This document shows positions 10,958 to 20,829 of a stretch of DNA of 64,000 bases, one piece after another. Made by a program: the position numbers and the translations under genes. The notes under the pieces were generated by a model that saw only the letters and a list, made by a program, of their open reading frames with translations, was not told the origin of the DNA and ran no database searches. Positions within the stretch are counted from its first letter, which is position 1. Every line of letters begins with the position of its first letter. The stretch is from the NCBI RefSeq assembly GCF_001634625.1, contig NZ_LRSE01000001.1, positions 1-64,000 of the forward strand, given 5' to 3'. This DNA is from Croceicoccus bisphenolivorans. GTDB lineage: Bacteria; Pseudomonadota; Alphaproteobacteria; Sphingomonadales; Sphingomonadaceae.

Positions 10958-11668
10958 ATGGCGCAGGTAGTCGCGCTGGTCGATGACGACCGGAACATAC
11001 TGACCGGCCTTTCGATCGCCCTTCAGGCGGAAGGGTTCGACACAAGGGTCTATTCCGACGGATCGACCGCGCTCGAGTCGTTGATCGAGAATCCCCCGGA
11101 TCTGGCGGTATGCGACATCAAGATGCCCCGCATGGACGGGCTCGAACTGCTGCGCCGCCTTCGCGAGAAAAGTTCGCTGCCGGTCATCTTCCTGACCAGC
11201 AAGACCGACGAACAGGACGAAGCGATCGGCCTTGCGATGGGCGCGGACGATTATATCGCCAAGCCGTTCTCTCAACGCCTGCTGATTGCCCGCATCCGCG
11301 CGCTGCTGCGGCGAGAGGAACTGGTTCGCGCACGCCTGACCGGCGGCACCGAGGAACCTCCGGCGGAAGTCATCACGCGCGGGCGACTGGACATGGAGCC
11401 GGAGCGCCACCGCGTCACATGGGATGGCAAGCCGGTTTCGCTGACGGTGACGGAATTCCTGATACTGGAGGCGCTGGCCCAGCGGCCCGGCGTAGTGAAA
11501 ACCCGCAACCAGTTGATGGACGCGGCCTATCAGGACGATGTTTTCGTCGACGACCGCACGATCGACAGCCACATCAAACGTCTGCGTCGCAAGTTCCGCG
11601 AGGTCGACCCCGAATTCGGCGGGATTTCGACGCTATATGGCGCAGGCTACAGCTTTGCCGGCGACTGA
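10958..11668 (+). CDS. chvI: ChvI-type response regulator (OmpR/PhoB family)
   Basis: A 236-aa DNA-binding response regulator. The receiver domain has acidic residues Asp10/Asp11, phospho-acceptor Asp53 in [11 protein letters not shown], and the conserved Lys in FLTSKTDE. A winged-helix domain covers about residues 140-234, with [13 protein letters not shown] and [15 protein letters not shown]. Identity as ChvI rests on this sequence and on the synteny chvI-chvG-hprK. It probably governs the cell envelope and acid response as in rhizobia. It overlaps chvG by 32 bp. Confidence 0.92.
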   Translation: MAQVVALVDDDRNILTGLSIALQAEGFDTRVYSDGSTALESLIENPPDLAVCDIKMPRMDGLELLRRLREKSSLPVIFLTSKTDEQDEAIGLAMGADDYIAKPFSQRLLIARIRALLRREELVRARLTGGTEEPPAEVITRGRLDMEPERHRVTWDGKPVSLTVTEFLILEALAQRPGVVKTRNQLMDAAYQDDVFVDDRTIDSHIKRLRRKFREVDPEFGGISTLYGAGYSFAGD

Positions 11669-13307
11669 CCAGAAACAAGCGGAACCCCATGCCCGCCTCG
11701 ATACGCTTGCCGAACCGGAAGCGATCGCGGCCCAGTCCCTGCCCGATGCGCCGGATCGCCTGTTCTGGACCCGCCGCTTTTCGCTGACCACGCGCATTCT
11801 TGCGGTGAACGTCCTGATCGTCGGGCTGGTGCTGGGCGGGCTGTTTTTCCTCGACACCTATCGCAAGCAGTTGATCGCCGAACGGTTCAAGCTGGCCCGT
11901 TCCGAAGTGGAGATCATCGCCAACGCGCTGGCAGAGGCACCGTCGAGCGAACATGCGGCACTTCTGGCCCGCATCGGGGCGGAACAGCAATTGCGGCTGC
12001 GCACTTTCGACGCGCTGGGAGAACTTCAGACCGACAGTTTCGTCGTTGGCGAACCTTCGTTCACGTTCGCCGACCCCGATCACGAGACTTGGGTGCAGGA
12101 TTTTGCACGCTGGCTGGACAAGGTCGTCGATTTCCTGGTCGGCGCACCGCCGGTCACGCCATACGAACCGGCGAACGATATAGGGCCTGCAACCAAGTCG
12201 CAGTGGCCGGAAGTCTTCGTGGCCGAACAGGCAGGGCAAGGCGCTGTAAAACTTCGCTACGCGCCAGACCGGACGCCGGTGATCACCGCCGCAGCGCCCT
12301 ATGGCCCGCAAGGCGAAACCTTGCTGACCATGCGCAACGCAGTGGACATAACCCAATCCGTCCGCTCGGCACGGCAGACGCTGCTCATCCTCCTCACGCT
12401 CGGCATTATCTTCTCGATCCAGCTATCGTTGTTTCTGGCCCGCACAATCGTTCAACCGATCAAGCTGCTTTCCCGCGCCGCCGCCCGTGTCCGGCTGGGT
12501 CGCGACCGCGAAGTCGTCGTCCCGCGTCTGCCGGAGCGCGGGGACGAGATCGGTATGCTGGCCCGCGCGCTTTCCGACATGACCGGCGCGCTACGCGAGC
12601 GTATCGATGCGGGCGAGGCATTCGCTGCCGATGTCAGCCACGAACTGAAGAACCCGCTGGCGTCGCTGCGTACCGCGCTCGACACGCTGGAAACTGTCGA
12701 CGATCCCGATCTCAAGCGGCAACTGGTCGATATAGCCAAGGCCGACGTGCGCAGGCTGGACCGCCTCATTACCGAAATTGCGGAGGCGACGCGGGTCGAT
12801 GCGGAACTGTCGCGCACTACATTCACGCCGGTGGACCTGTTTGCGCTCGCCGAAGGGGTAATCGGCGGCCGGACGATGGCTGCGCGGATCGGGGAGGAAC
12901 GCGACCTCACCTTCGAAGTGGAAGGCGCGCCGACGAGCGCGACGATGGTCATGGGCGATGCGGCGCGGCTGGAACGCGTTCTGGAAAACCTTGTCGACAA
13001 TGCCGCCGGTTTTTCGCCCCATGGCGGCAGGATCGCGGTCGGTTTCGAAGACCTTGGCGAACGAGTCGAGATGACGGTTACCGACGACGGCCCCGGCATA
13101 CCGGAGGAGGAACGCGACAAGGTGTTCGAACGTTTCCACTCGGTCCGCCCCGAAGCGGCCTTCGGCTCGCACAGCGGGCTGGGACTGGCCATTGCCCGCT
13201 CGATCATGGCCGCGCATGACGGCACCTTGACCGTGCGGGACCGGGCGGACGGCAAATCGGGTGCGGTGATGGTTGTCACCCTCCCCTCTCTGGAGCCGGA
13301 ATCTTGA
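11637..13307 (+). CDS. chvG: ChvG-type sensor histidine kinase
   Basis: A 556-aa inner-membrane kinase with an N-terminal transmembrane segment (about 47-67), a periplasmic sensor region, a second transmembrane helix (about 242-265), HAMP, and HisKA with [19 protein letters not shown] where His335 is the phospho-acceptor. The HATPase domain shows the N-box [12 protein letters not shown] and G-boxes [10 protein letters not shown] and [13 protein letters not shown]. The ATG at 11637 lies inside the end of chvI; the longer frame to 11538 has no homology-like sequence. In rhizobia its periplasmic partner is ExoR, which I do not see nearby. Confidence 0.93.
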   Translation: MAQATALPATDQKQAEPHARLDTLAEPEAIAAQSLPDAPDRLFWTRRFSLTTRILAVNVLIVGLVLGGLFFLDTYRKQLIAERFKLARSEVEIIANALAEAPSSEHAALLARIGAEQQLRLRTFDALGELQTDSFVVGEPSFTFADPDHETWVQDFARWLDKVVDFLVGAPPVTPYEPANDIGPATKSQWPEVFVAEQAGQGAVKLRYAPDRTPVITAAAPYGPQGETLLTMRNAVDITQSVRSARQTLLILLTLGIIFSIQLSLFLARTIVQPIKLLSRAAARVRLGRDREVVVPRLPERGDEIGMLARALSDMTGALRERIDAGEAFAADVSHELKNPLASLRTALDTLETVDDPDLKRQLVDIAKADVRRLDRLITEIAEATRVDAELSRTTFTPVDLFALAEGVIGGRTMAARIGEERDLTFEVEGAPTSATMVMGDAARLERVLENLVDNAAGFSPHGGRIAVGFEDLGERVEMTVTDDGPGIPEEERDKVFERFHSVRPEAAFGSHSGLGLAIARSIMAAHDGTLTVRDRADGKSGAVMVVTLPSLEPES

Positions 13308-13726
13308 ATGCCATTTCCCATCAGGCCACCTGCGTCGCGATCGAGGGGCGGGCCATCCTCATCGAAGGCGAACCGGGCATCGGCAAAACCAGCCTCGCCC
13401 TCGCACTGATCGACAGGGGGGCAAAGCTGATCGGGGATGACGGCGTCCTGCTGGAAAGGCGCGATGACCGCCTTTGGGTCCTGCCGCACCCCAACACGCG
13501 CGGGCTTATCGAGGTCCGCAATGTCGGCATTGTCACCATGCATTGCGGCGATGCGCCGGCAGCTCTCGTGCTGGAACTCAGCGATCTTGCCCCGCGCCAT
13601 ATCGACGCGCCCGGGAAAGTGCTGCGCCATGGCATGGAACTGCCCTGCCTGTCGTTCTGGCCATCCAGCCCGATCGGCGCTTTTCGTGCCGAGTTGGCAC
13701 TGGCCGTGCACGGGCTCACCGCATGA
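13304..13726 (+). CDS. hprK: HPr kinase/phosphorylase (short alphaproteobacterial form)
   Basis: A 140-aa protein corresponding to the catalytic C-terminal domain only, as in other alphaproteobacteria; Firmicutes HprK is about 310 aa. The Walker A motif is EGEPGIGKTS at residues 21-30, followed by IGDDGVLLE and GLIEVRNVGIV. It phosphorylates HPr on Ser to signal carbon or energy state. The start is TTG at 13304, overlapping the chvG stop, so translation is probably coupled. Confidence 0.9.
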   Translation: MNAISHQATCVAIEGRAILIEGEPGIGKTSLALALIDRGAKLIGDDGVLLERRDDRLWVLPHPNTRGLIEVRNVGIVTMHCGDAPAALVLELSDLAPRHIDAPGKVLRHGMELPCLSFWPSSPIGAFRAELALAVHGLTA

Positions 13727-13754
13727 CTGCGAAACGGGTAAAGATGGCGATACG

Positions 13755-14693
13755 ATGCTGACCGAATCGCCAACTCGAAAAACGCGGGTCCTGCTTGTCA
13801 CCGGCCTGCTTGGCGCGGGTAAGACGACCGCTCTTCGCGCCCTGGAGGATCTGGGCTGGGAACCGGTCGACAACTTCCCCGTCCGCCTGATCGGCCGCCT
13901 GATCCACACCGCCCCCGGCCCCGGGCACGACAGCGACGGCGCGGACGGCGACACCCCCCTTGCCATCGGGTTCGATTCGCGCACGCGCGGCTTCGATCCG
14001 CACGCGACGGTGGCAGACATCGCAGCCATTGCAGAGGCGGAGGATGTATCGTTCAGCCTGCTCTACCTCGATTGCGGAGCAGAGGAACTGGAGCGTCGCT
14101 ACAACGAGACGCGTCGCCGCCATCCACTCGCCGCAGACCGCCCACTTGCCGAAGGTATCGCGGCAGAGCGCGATATGATGGAGCCGCTTCGCCGCGTTGC
14201 CGATGTGGTGATCTCGACGACGCAGTTTTCTACCAACGACCTGCAGCGCACGATCCGCGAGCTGTTCGCGCCCAGTGCCCCGCAAGAGATGACCGTCACG
14301 GTTTCCAGCTTCGGCTTCTCACGCGGGATGGTGCCGACGGCAGACCTCGTGTTCGACATGCGCTTCCTGGACAATCCACACTGGATCGATGAATTGCGCC
14401 CCCTGACCGGCAAGGACGAAGCCGTGGCCGAACACATCCGCAGCGACCCTGCGTGGGAAGAAGCGTTCACGCGCATCCGCGACCTGGTGGCGATGCTGCT
14501 CCCCCGCTACGAAGCGCAGGGCAAGTCGTATGTGAACATCGCCTTCGGCTGCACCGGTGGCAAACACCGCTCCGTTTTCGCGACCGAAACGATGGCGGCG
14601 GCGCTTCGCGATCTGGGCTATTCGCCGAATGTCCTGCATCGCAACCTTGACTCAGGCACCACCGATCTGGTCGAAGGCGCGACCCGCGCATGA
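13755..14693 (+). CDS. rapZ: RapZ-family nucleotide-binding protein (RNase adapter type)
   Basis: A 312-aa protein of the YvcJ/RapZ family. The N-terminal P-loop VTGLLGAGKTTALRAL lies at about 15-30, with DNFPVRLI just after. The C-terminal domain has FGCTGGKHRSV, the family signature. In E. coli RapZ binds small RNAs and controls GlmS; in alphaproteobacteria its role is less clear, but it is consistently found between hprK and the PTS EIIA gene, as here. The start at 13755 gives the normal family length; the longer frame overlaps hprK. Confidence 0.93.
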   Translation: MLTESPTRKTRVLLVTGLLGAGKTTALRALEDLGWEPVDNFPVRLIGRLIHTAPGPGHDSDGADGDTPLAIGFDSRTRGFDPHATVADIAAIAEAEDVSFSLLYLDCGAEELERRYNETRRRHPLAADRPLAEGIAAERDMMEPLRRVADVVISTTQFSTNDLQRTIRELFAPSAPQEMTVTVSSFGFSRGMVPTADLVFDMRFLDNPHWIDELRPLTGKDEAVAEHIRSDPAWEEAFTRIRDLVAMLLPRYEAQGKSYVNIAFGCTGGKHRSVFATETMAAALRDLGYSPNVLHRNLDSGTTDLVEGATRA

Positions 14694-14804
14694 GCGTGCC
14701 GAATCATCTGGATTGCAAGGACCGTGTTTGCCTTTCAGGACAAGGCCATGGTTGGTTAATCGACGCCTCGATAGTAAAGAGGTTGGGACTGCTTTAGGAA
14801 CGAC

Positions 14805-15209
14805 ATGATCGGGCTTATTCTCGTAACCCACGGTAATCTTGCGGAAGAGTTCGTCCGCGCGATGGAACACGTGGTCGGACCGCAGGACGATGTCGTGCCG
14901 ATCTGCATCGGCCCGAACGACGACATGGAACAGCGTCGCAACGAAATCCGCGATGCGATTGCCTCTGCCGATTCGGGCAAGGGCGTGATCGTGCTCACCG
15001 ACCTGTTCGGCGGCACACCGTCCAACCTTGCCATATCCCTGCTTCAGGCGGGCAAGGTCGAAGTGATTGCCGGCATCAACCTGCCGATGCTGATCCGGCT
15101 TGCCGGCGCGCGGGTCGAAATGTCGGTGACGGATGCCGTCATCGCGGCGCGGGAAGCGGGCCGGAATTACATCACCATCGCCTCCGAATTCCTGGGGCAG
15201 GACGCATGA
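14805..15209 (+). CDS. PTS mannose-type EIIA protein (EIIA-Man domain)
   Basis: A 134-aa single-domain EIIA with the phospho-acceptor His9 in ILVTHGNLAEEF and the conserved TDLFGGTPSN loop. No EIIB/EIIC permease is encoded nearby. The system is therefore a regulatory PTS rather than a sugar transporter, consistent with HprK and HPr alongside. Its stop overlaps the HPr start by 4 bp (ATGA). Confidence 0.92.
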   Translation: MIGLILVTHGNLAEEFVRAMEHVVGPQDDVVPICIGPNDDMEQRRNEIRDAIASADSGKGVIVLTDLFGGTPSNLAISLLQAGKVEVIAGINLPMLIRLAGARVEMSVTDAVIAAREAGRNYITIASEFLGQDA

Positions 15210-15496
15210 ACGCGCCGGTCGCGGATTATCGCCGCCGCGTCACGATCTGCAACCAGCGCGGCCTCCATGCGCGGGCCAGCGCCAAGTTCGTCGGTGTCGT
15301 GGCCGGGCTTCCGGCAGGGACAAGCGTGAAAGTGGTGCGCGATGCGAACGAAGCGGCTGGCGGCTCGATCCTCGGCCTGATGATGCTGGGCGCTGCCAAG
15401 GGTGACGAGATCGAGATCATCACCGCCGGATCGAACGCGGCAGAAGCGCTGGAGGCGCTCTGCACCCTTGTCGAGGATCGCTTCGGCGAAGAATAG
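15206..15496 (+). CDS. ptsH: Phosphocarrier protein HPr
   Basis: A 96-aa HPr. The EI-phosphorylated His is His21 in RGLHARASAKF. The HprK target Ser is Ser54 in AGGSILGLMML, so both phosphorylation sites are present. A short N-terminal extension of about 6 residues precedes the usual start. Enzyme I (ptsP/ptsI) is not in the window. Confidence 0.95.
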   Translation: MNAPVADYRRRVTICNQRGLHARASAKFVGVVAGLPAGTSVKVVRDANEAAGGSILGLMMLGAAKGDEIEIITAGSNAAEALEALCTLVEDRFGEE

Positions 15497-15510
15497 GAGC
15501 CGGGCGAGCC

Positions 15511-16305
15511 ATGCGCCGCATCACCGGCCTGTCCAACCCCACCGTAAAATCCCTGCGCGCCCTGCGCGACAAGAAGCACAGGCGTCGCGAGCGTCGCTTT
15601 CTTGCCGAGGGCCTGCGCCTGCTGACCGACGCGCGCGAAACCGGGCATTTGCCCGCGATGCTCGCCATGGCCGAAGGGCGCGAGCGGCATCCGCTGCTCG
15701 ATGCACTGATCGCCGATGTCGAAGCGGCGGACGGCGACGTTGTCGAACTGTCGGAAGCCGCGCTGGCGAAGATCACAGGCAAGGACAATCCGCAGGCGGT
15801 ATGCGGCGTGTTCGAGGAATTCGACACCGCGCTGTCCGGGATCGACCGGAAATCCGCTCCCCTCTTCCTCGTGGCGCAGGCCATGCGCGATCCGGGCAAC
15901 CTCGGCACGATGTTGCGCACAGCCGATGCCGTCGGTGCGGGCGGCGTCATCTTGATCGACGATTGCGCCGACCCGTTCAGCGTGGAAGCAGTGCGCGCCA
16001 GCATGGGGGCGATCTTCACCGTCCCGCTGGCACAGGCGCGGTGGGAGGAGTTCCGCGATTGGCTGCGATCGGGCGCGGGTCAACTTGTTGCCGCATCGCT
16101 TCGCGAATCGCATGACTATCGCAAGGCTCCCTACGCAGCGCCCTGTTTCGTCATGGTCGGCAACGAATCGCGAGGGCTGCCGGAAGACTATGAAGCGGAA
16201 TGCGATTTGCGCGTCCATATGCCCATGCTGGGGCGAGCCGACAGCCTGAACGCCGCCGTGGCCGCTGCCGTACTTGGTTATGAAGTGCTGGCCGCAGTCG
16301 GCTAG
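15511..16305 (+). CDS. RNA 2'-O-ribose methyltransferase, TrmH/SpoU family
   Basis: A 264-aa SPOUT-class methyltransferase. The N-terminal L30e-like substrate-binding part contains KKHRRRERRFLAEGLRLL. The C-terminal knotted SAM domain carries MRDPGNLGTMLRTADAVG, CFVMVGNESRGLP and the final MPMLGRADSLNAAVAAAVL, the three SpoU motifs. It modifies tRNA or 23S rRNA; the target nucleotide cannot be assigned. It begins 14 bp after ptsH and may be read through from the PTS operon. It overlaps the convergent gene at 16302 by 4 bp. Confidence 0.9.
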   Translation: MRRITGLSNPTVKSLRALRDKKHRRRERRFLAEGLRLLTDARETGHLPAMLAMAEGRERHPLLDALIADVEAADGDVVELSEAALAKITGKDNPQAVCGVFEEFDTALSGIDRKSAPLFLVAQAMRDPGNLGTMLRTADAVGAGGVILIDDCADPFSVEAVRASMGAIFTVPLAQARWEEFRDWLRSGAGQLVAASLRESHDYRKAPYAAPCFVMVGNESRGLPEDYEAECDLRVHMPMLGRADSLNAAVAAAVLGYEVLAAVG

Positions 16306-17018
16306 TCGCCGGCGATGAACATGTCGATCATCCAGCCGTTCGGCCCGCGCGTCATGGCCAGCCGGTAATCCGCGATCGAACGCAGCTTGTCTTCGGCGAC
16401 ATAGCCCTTCGCAGTCCCGTCACGCGTCGCAACTTGCCTGAACCCATCTACGGGCTCTTCATCGCCTGTTGTCTTGACCAGATCGAAATCGACGGACCCG
16501 ACTCTCGTCGCAGCAGCATCGGGCGCAGCAAGCATGGCGACGCCGCTTCCTGTCACCCAATAAGTTAATGCCGGATCAGTATCGCCACCCGCGCGGGTGG
16601 CGATCCAGGGTAACACCGCATCTTCGCGGTTGTCGGAGGCACAACCCAGATGCTGCAGCTCGTCCAGTTCGCCCCACAGACTTTCGTCCGTTTCGAGCCG
16701 CCGCCGAAATTCATCTATCCCCGCGCCGCCGCCAAGGTCGAGCTTGATGGCGGGATGGGCAAGACCGACCAGAGCATCGACATCGCGGTTTTCGACGGCC
16801 GCGAAAAGTCCGGAGCGGAAGGCGTCGAAACCGGGAAGCATTCGGCATTCGTCCAGCGGCGCGTAAGGCCCGGTCGCCGGCTCACCGTCCACCCGAAGCG
16901 CGGGGACCGCAACCGGCGCGGCCATTTCCGCCGACTGGGGTTCCCCTGCCGAGACGAGCAAGAGCCCGACCGCGAGCGTCGCCGCGCCGATGCCGGGGAT
17001 CAGCGCCCCGGCACGCAA
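16302..17018 (-). CDS. Exported hypothetical protein
   Basis: A 238-aa protein I do not recognise. An N-terminal hydrophobic segment (residues 6-24, ALIPGIGAATLAVGLLLVSA) looks like a signal peptide or membrane anchor. The middle has an NTF2/SnoaL-like flavour (FDAFRSGLFAAVENRDVDALVGLAHP). The C-terminal third resembles a bacterial SH3-like module with a conserved end YRLAMTRGPNGWMIDMFIAGD. It lies 6 bp past the rmuC stop on the same strand. A periplasmic or surface role is only inferred. Confidence 0.7.
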   Translation of the reverse strand: MRAGALIPGIGAATLAVGLLLVSAGEPQSAEMAAPVAVPALRVDGEPATGPYAPLDECRMLPGFDAFRSGLFAAVENRDVDALVGLAHPAIKLDLGGGAGIDEFRRRLETDESLWGELDELQHLGCASDNREDAVLPWIATRAGGDTDPALTYWVTGSGVAMLAAPDAAATRVGSVDFDLVKTTGDEEPVDGFRQVATRDGTAKGYVAEDKLRSIADYRLAMTRGPNGWMIDMFIAGD

Positions 17019-17024
17019 GTCAGA

Positions 17025-18467
17025 TCATCCGCTTTCGTTTCCATCGGCATAGGAAAGCTTGAGCCCGCCTTCCGGTTCCGGATCGGGCATCACGTCGTCC
17101 CTGCCGTAACGCGGCGCAGCCTCGACCAGCGGGACCTCCTCGATCTCGCGCTTGCCGATCTCGATGCCCTTTTCCGACAGCCTGCGACCGGACGAAAGCA
17201 CATTGCGTTCAAAGCTTCCGACGAACTTGTTGTAGTTGTTGACCGCAGTTTCCAGTCCGCCGCCAACGCGCTTCAGATGCTCTGCCGCCACGGCCAGTCG
17301 GTCGTAAAGTTCGGCCCCGGCCTTGCCGATTTCCACCGCCTCACGCGCGATCGTGTCCTGTCGCCAGACCTGTGCGACCGTTCGCGCAATCGCAACCAGA
17401 TTGGTAGGAGTAGCCAGCAGAACCTTGTTACGAAACGCAAAATCCCAAAGCTCCGGATCATGCTCAAGCGCGGCGGCGACGAAGTGTTCGCCCGGCACGA
17501 ACATCACGACATAGTCCGGCGCATCGTCGAACTGGCTCTGGTACCCCTTCGATCCCAACGTCTGCACATGGTTGCGCATCGACTTTGCATGGAGGTCGAG
17601 ATGCCTCGTCCGCTCCTCACCCTCGTCCGCCTCGAACGCAGCCTGATAGGCGTTCAGCGAAACCTTGGCATCAATGACCAGCTTCTTCTGCCCCGGCACG
17701 TTGACGATGGCATCGGGGCGCAGGCGTCCCTCTTCCGTCTCCATCGAATGTTCGAGATGGAAGTCCGTATGCTCGGCAAGCCCGCACTGTTCGAGCACGT
17801 TCTGCAACGCCCGCTCCCCCCAGCGTCCCCGCGCCTTGGGGGCATTGGTCAGCGAATTGCCAAGTCGCTGCGCTTCGCGGCGAACCGCTTCCTGGCCCAG
17901 CTTCATCTGTTCGATCACACCGGCAAGACTGCCAAAATCCTTGACCCGCTTCTCTTCCAGCGCAGCAACCTGCTCCTCATAGGCTTTCAGCCGCGCGCCG
18001 ACCGGTTCCAGCAACGTCCGGATCTTTTCCGCATTGGTCTTTTCGCTTTCGGTAAACCGCTCGTTCGCGCGTTCCAGAAACCGGGCCTGCGCGCCTTCCA
18101 GTGCCTTTACGCCCATCGCCTCGAACTGCTTGCCCAGTTCCTCGCGCGCTTCCTTCAACAGCGCTTCACGCTCGGCAAGGTTGGCCCTGTCCTTGTTCAG
18201 TTCGGCCACCTGCACGCGCAAGCCATCATTCTGAAGCCGCGCATCGCGCAATGCTTCGTCTAGACCGGCGGCCCGATCGGCCCGTTCGCTCATCGTGGCG
18301 AGTTCGGCGATCGCGGTGCGGAACTTCTCGTCACGTTCCCTCAGTTCCCCTTCAAGACCGGCATGGCGCGTACGCCAGTCCGCCAAAGGGCGGGAACCGA
18401 GAAACCAGCCGATGCCGATCCCTATAACAAGGGCGACGATCACGAGGATGAGCGCAAGTATATCCAT
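17025..18467 (-). CDS. rmuC: DNA recombination protein RmuC
   Basis: A 480-aa RmuC-family protein. A single N-terminal transmembrane helix (MDILALILVIVALVIGIGI) is followed by a long coiled coil (about 40-180), then the nuclease-like RmuC domain with LGNSLTNAPKARGRWGE, the LVIDAKVSLNAY motif and VMFVPGEHF. The family limits DNA inversions and recombination of damaged ends. The start at 18467 places the helix at the very N-terminus; the frame extends 5 codons further upstream. Confidence 0.93.
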   Translation of the reverse strand: MDILALILVIVALVIGIGIGWFLGSRPLADWRTRHAGLEGELRERDEKFRTAIAELATMSERADRAAGLDEALRDARLQNDGLRVQVAELNKDRANLAEREALLKEAREELGKQFEAMGVKALEGAQARFLERANERFTESEKTNAEKIRTLLEPVGARLKAYEEQVAALEEKRVKDFGSLAGVIEQMKLGQEAVRREAQRLGNSLTNAPKARGRWGERALQNVLEQCGLAEHTDFHLEHSMETEEGRLRPDAIVNVPGQKKLVIDAKVSLNAYQAAFEADEGEERTRHLDLHAKSMRNHVQTLGSKGYQSQFDDAPDYVVMFVPGEHFVAAALEHDPELWDFAFRNKVLLATPTNLVAIARTVAQVWRQDTIAREAVEIGKAGAELYDRLAVAAEHLKRVGGGLETAVNNYNKFVGSFERNVLSSGRRLSEKGIEIGKREIEEVPLVEAAPRYGRDDVMPDPEPEGGLKLSYADGNESG

Positions 18468-18550
18468 GCACGGAACATACATCGAACATCACGCGACGCA
18501 AGCGCTCACCCCGACACGTGGCAAAGTTCTCCCCGATGCAATCCCGATGC

Positions 18551-18578
18551 AAAAAGGGCCGCTCAAGCGGCGGCCCTT
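18551..18578 (-). terminator. def rho-independent terminator
   Basis: Arms AAGGGCCGC / GCGGCCCTT with a 7-nt loop, followed on the minus strand by TTTTT, lie 13 bp past the def stop. Confidence 0.8.
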
Positions 18579-18591
18579 CGAGTTATTCGGA

Positions 18592-19158
18592 TCAAGCGGC
18601 CTTGCGCAGCTTTTCCAGCTTCTTCATCGCCATGTTCCGCTTCAGGCGCGACAGGTGGTCGATGAAGACGATGCCGTTCAAGTGGTCCATCTCGTGCTGG
18701 ATGACCACGGCCATCAGGTCGTCCATCGCCTCTTCGTGTGTGTTCCCCTCAAGATCCTGCCAGCGCACGCGGCAAGTGGCGGGCCGATCGACTTCGGCGA
18801 AGATGTCGGGGACCGACAGGCAGCCTTCGTTATAGGCCTTGGTGTCTTCCGAGGGATCGAGGATTTCGGGGTTCACGAAAACCTGCGGTTCCTTTTTCGT
18901 CGGCTGGTGATGGTGGTGGTGCCCGTCATGGTCGCAAGGTACCGGCTCCGCATCCGGATCTTCCGGCTGCAGGTCGATGACGAGAACGCGCAGCGGCACG
19001 CCGATCTGGATCGCGGCAAGGCCGATGCCAGGTGCATCGTACATCGTCTCGAACATGTCCTCGACCAGCTGCTTCAGCTCGTCGTCGAACTTCTCGACCG
19101 GCTTGGAGACCTGCTTGAGCAGCGGATCGGGCACTTCAATGATTTCGCGGATAGCCAT
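18592..19158 (-). CDS. def: Peptide deformylase with a His-rich insertion
   Basis: Removes the N-formyl group from nascent proteins. It is 188 aa. The three class motifs are present: GIGLAA (44-49), EGCLS (111-115, Cys113) and HEMDH (155-159), giving the metal ligands Cys113, His155 and His159. Residues 66-90, between the second and third core strands, carry an insertion with His77 and five consecutive His (80-84), absent from E. coli Def. The insertion also occurs, as far as I recall, in other sphingomonads. It is on the same strand as recR upstream, 68 bp away. Confidence 0.97.
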   Translation of the reverse strand: MAIREIIEVPDPLLKQVSKPVEKFDDELKQLVEDMFETMYDAPGIGLAAIQIGVPLRVLVIDLQPEDPDAEPVPCDHDGHHHHHQPTKKEPQVFVNPEILDPSEDTKAYNEGCLSVPDIFAEVDRPATCRVRWQDLEGNTHEEAMDDLMAVVIQHEMDHLNGIVFIDHLSRLKRNMAMKKLEKLRKAA

Positions 19159-19226
19159 GGCGGCTATTTAGGGATTGTGCACGATTCCGACAAGGTGGCG
19201 TGAACGCCCCCTTCACCCCACCGCCA

Positions 19227-19856
19227 TCACCCTACAGGACGGCGCGCGCGCAGAGCCTGCGCCAGCGTGCCTTCGTCCATATAATCCAGCTCGCCGCCGA
19301 CGGGCAGGCCATGGGCAAGCTGCGTTACGCGAACAGGCCGTTCCTCCAGCCGTTCGGCGATGTAATGCGCCGTCGTCTGCCCCTCCAGCGTGGCGTTCAT
19401 GGCCAGCACGACCTCGTCGATCCCGCCTTCTTCGATGCGGGCAAGCAGGCTGCCTATGGCCAGATCTTCCGGCCCGATGCCATCAAGCGCCGACAGCTTG
19501 CCGCCCAGCACGTGATATTTGCCGGTGTAGAGCTTCGCCCGGTCGAGCGCCCAGAGATCGGCGACATCCTCCACCACGCAGATCGACCGGGCATCGCGGC
19601 GCGGGTCGGCACAGATATGACAGGGATCGATGGTATCGACATTGCCGCACGTGCCGCATTCCACCAGCGTTTCACGAACCGCCTGAAGCGCGGAAAGCAG
19701 TTCGACCAGTGCGGTTTCCCGTCGCTTTACCAGCCAGAGCACCGCACGGCGGGCCGAACGCGGCCCCAGCCCCGGCAGTCGCGCCAATGCGGAAGCCAGT
19801 GCCTCTATCGGATCGCCGCGGTAACCCGGACCGCCACCAAGACCTTGTGATGCCAT
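19227..19856 (-). CDS. recR: Recombination protein RecR
   Basis: A 209-aa component of the RecFOR gap-repair pathway. It has an N-terminal helix-hairpin-helix ([19 protein letters not shown]), a C4 zinc finger ([16 protein letters not shown]), a Toprim domain ([31 protein letters not shown]) and a C-terminal Walker-like region. The start at 19856 (MASQGLGG) is preferred over 19904, which adds a non-family tail overlapping the promoter region for fmt. It is divergent from fmt. Confidence 0.96.
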   Translation of the reverse strand: MASQGLGGGPGYRGDPIEALASALARLPGLGPRSARRAVLWLVKRRETALVELLSALQAVRETLVECGTCGNVDTIDPCHICADPRRDARSICVVEDVADLWALDRAKLYTGKYHVLGGKLSALDGIGPEDLAIGSLLARIEEGGIDEVVLAMNATLEGQTTAHYIAERLEERPVRVTQLAHGLPVGGELDYMDEGTLAQALRARRPVG

Positions 19857-19916
19857 GCACCCGAAGATAGGGACTGCCGCGCCGGACAGGAAGTCCGCCG
19901 ACAAGGAACTCTACCG

Positions 19917-20822
19917 ATGCGCGTCATCTTCATGGGAACGCCGGATTTTGCGGTGCCGACTTTGCGGGCCATCGTGGCCGCGGAGCACGAGGTCGTGGCC
20001 GCCTATTCCCAGCCGCCCCGTCCGGCCGGTCGCGGCAAGAAGCTGCAGCCCTCGCCCGTACACCTCGCGGCAGAGGAGATGGGCATCATGGTGCGCACCC
20101 CGCCTTCTCTGAAGCCACAGGAGGAGAAAGACGCTTTCGCCGCGCTGCAGGCCGATGTTGCGGTTGTCGCCGCATACGGACTGCTGCTGCCGGTCGCCGT
20201 GCTGGAGGCGCCGAAGTTCGGCTGCCTCAACGTCCATGGTTCGATCCTGCCGCGCTGGCGCGGGGCGGCGCCGGTGCAGCGCGCGATCCTTGCCGGAGAC
20301 GCGACGACGGGCGTTACGATCATGCAGATGGAAAAGGGCCTCGATACCGGCCCCATGCTGCTGAAACGAACAACGCGCATCGACGAGAAGACGGCAGGCG
20401 AGCTGACCGACGAAATCGCGGCGATGGGTGCCGGGGCGATGGTCGAGGTGCTGTCACGACTTCCCCACGTTCGCGCCGAGACTCAACCGGTGGAAGGCGT
20501 GACTTACGCGCACAAGATCGACAAGGCCGAAGCGCGGATCGACTTTGCCAAAGGCGCGGAGTCGATCGAACGACAGGTGCGCGCCTTCGCCCCTCGCCCC
20601 GGTGCGTTCTTCGAGCTTGAGGGAGAGCGCATCCGCGTGCTTGCCGCAACGGTCATCGGGCGCGAAGGCGCGACAGCGACCACGCTGGACGACCAGCTGA
20701 CCATCGCCTGCGGCTTCGGCGCGATCAGGCCCACGCTGGTGCAGCGCGCGGGCAAACCGGCAATGGAAACGGCGGCCATGCTGCGTGGCTATCCGATTCC
20801 CGCAGGTACAGAGATCAGGTAA
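19917..20822 (+). CDS. fmt: Methionyl-tRNA formyltransferase
   Basis: A 301-aa enzyme that formylates initiator Met-tRNA. The N-terminal formyltransferase domain has [30 protein letters not shown], and the catalytic [20 protein letters not shown] with the Asn/His pair. The C-terminal OB-like domain carries [19 protein letters not shown]. Def and Fmt act as a pair at both ends of N-formyl metabolism. Here they are divergent, with recR between them. truA follows after 7 bp. Confidence 0.97.
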   Translation: MRVIFMGTPDFAVPTLRAIVAAEHEVVAAYSQPPRPAGRGKKLQPSPVHLAAEEMGIMVRTPPSLKPQEEKDAFAALQADVAVVAAYGLLLPVAVLEAPKFGCLNVHGSILPRWRGAAPVQRAILAGDATTGVTIMQMEKGLDTGPMLLKRTTRIDEKTAGELTDEIAAMGAGAMVEVLSRLPHVRAETQPVEGVTYAHKIDKAEARIDFAKGAESIERQVRAFAPRPGAFFELEGERIRVLAATVIGREGATATTLDDQLTIACGFGAIRPTLVQRAGKPAMETAAMLRGYPIPAGTEIR

Positions 20823-20829
20823 CCGGCAC

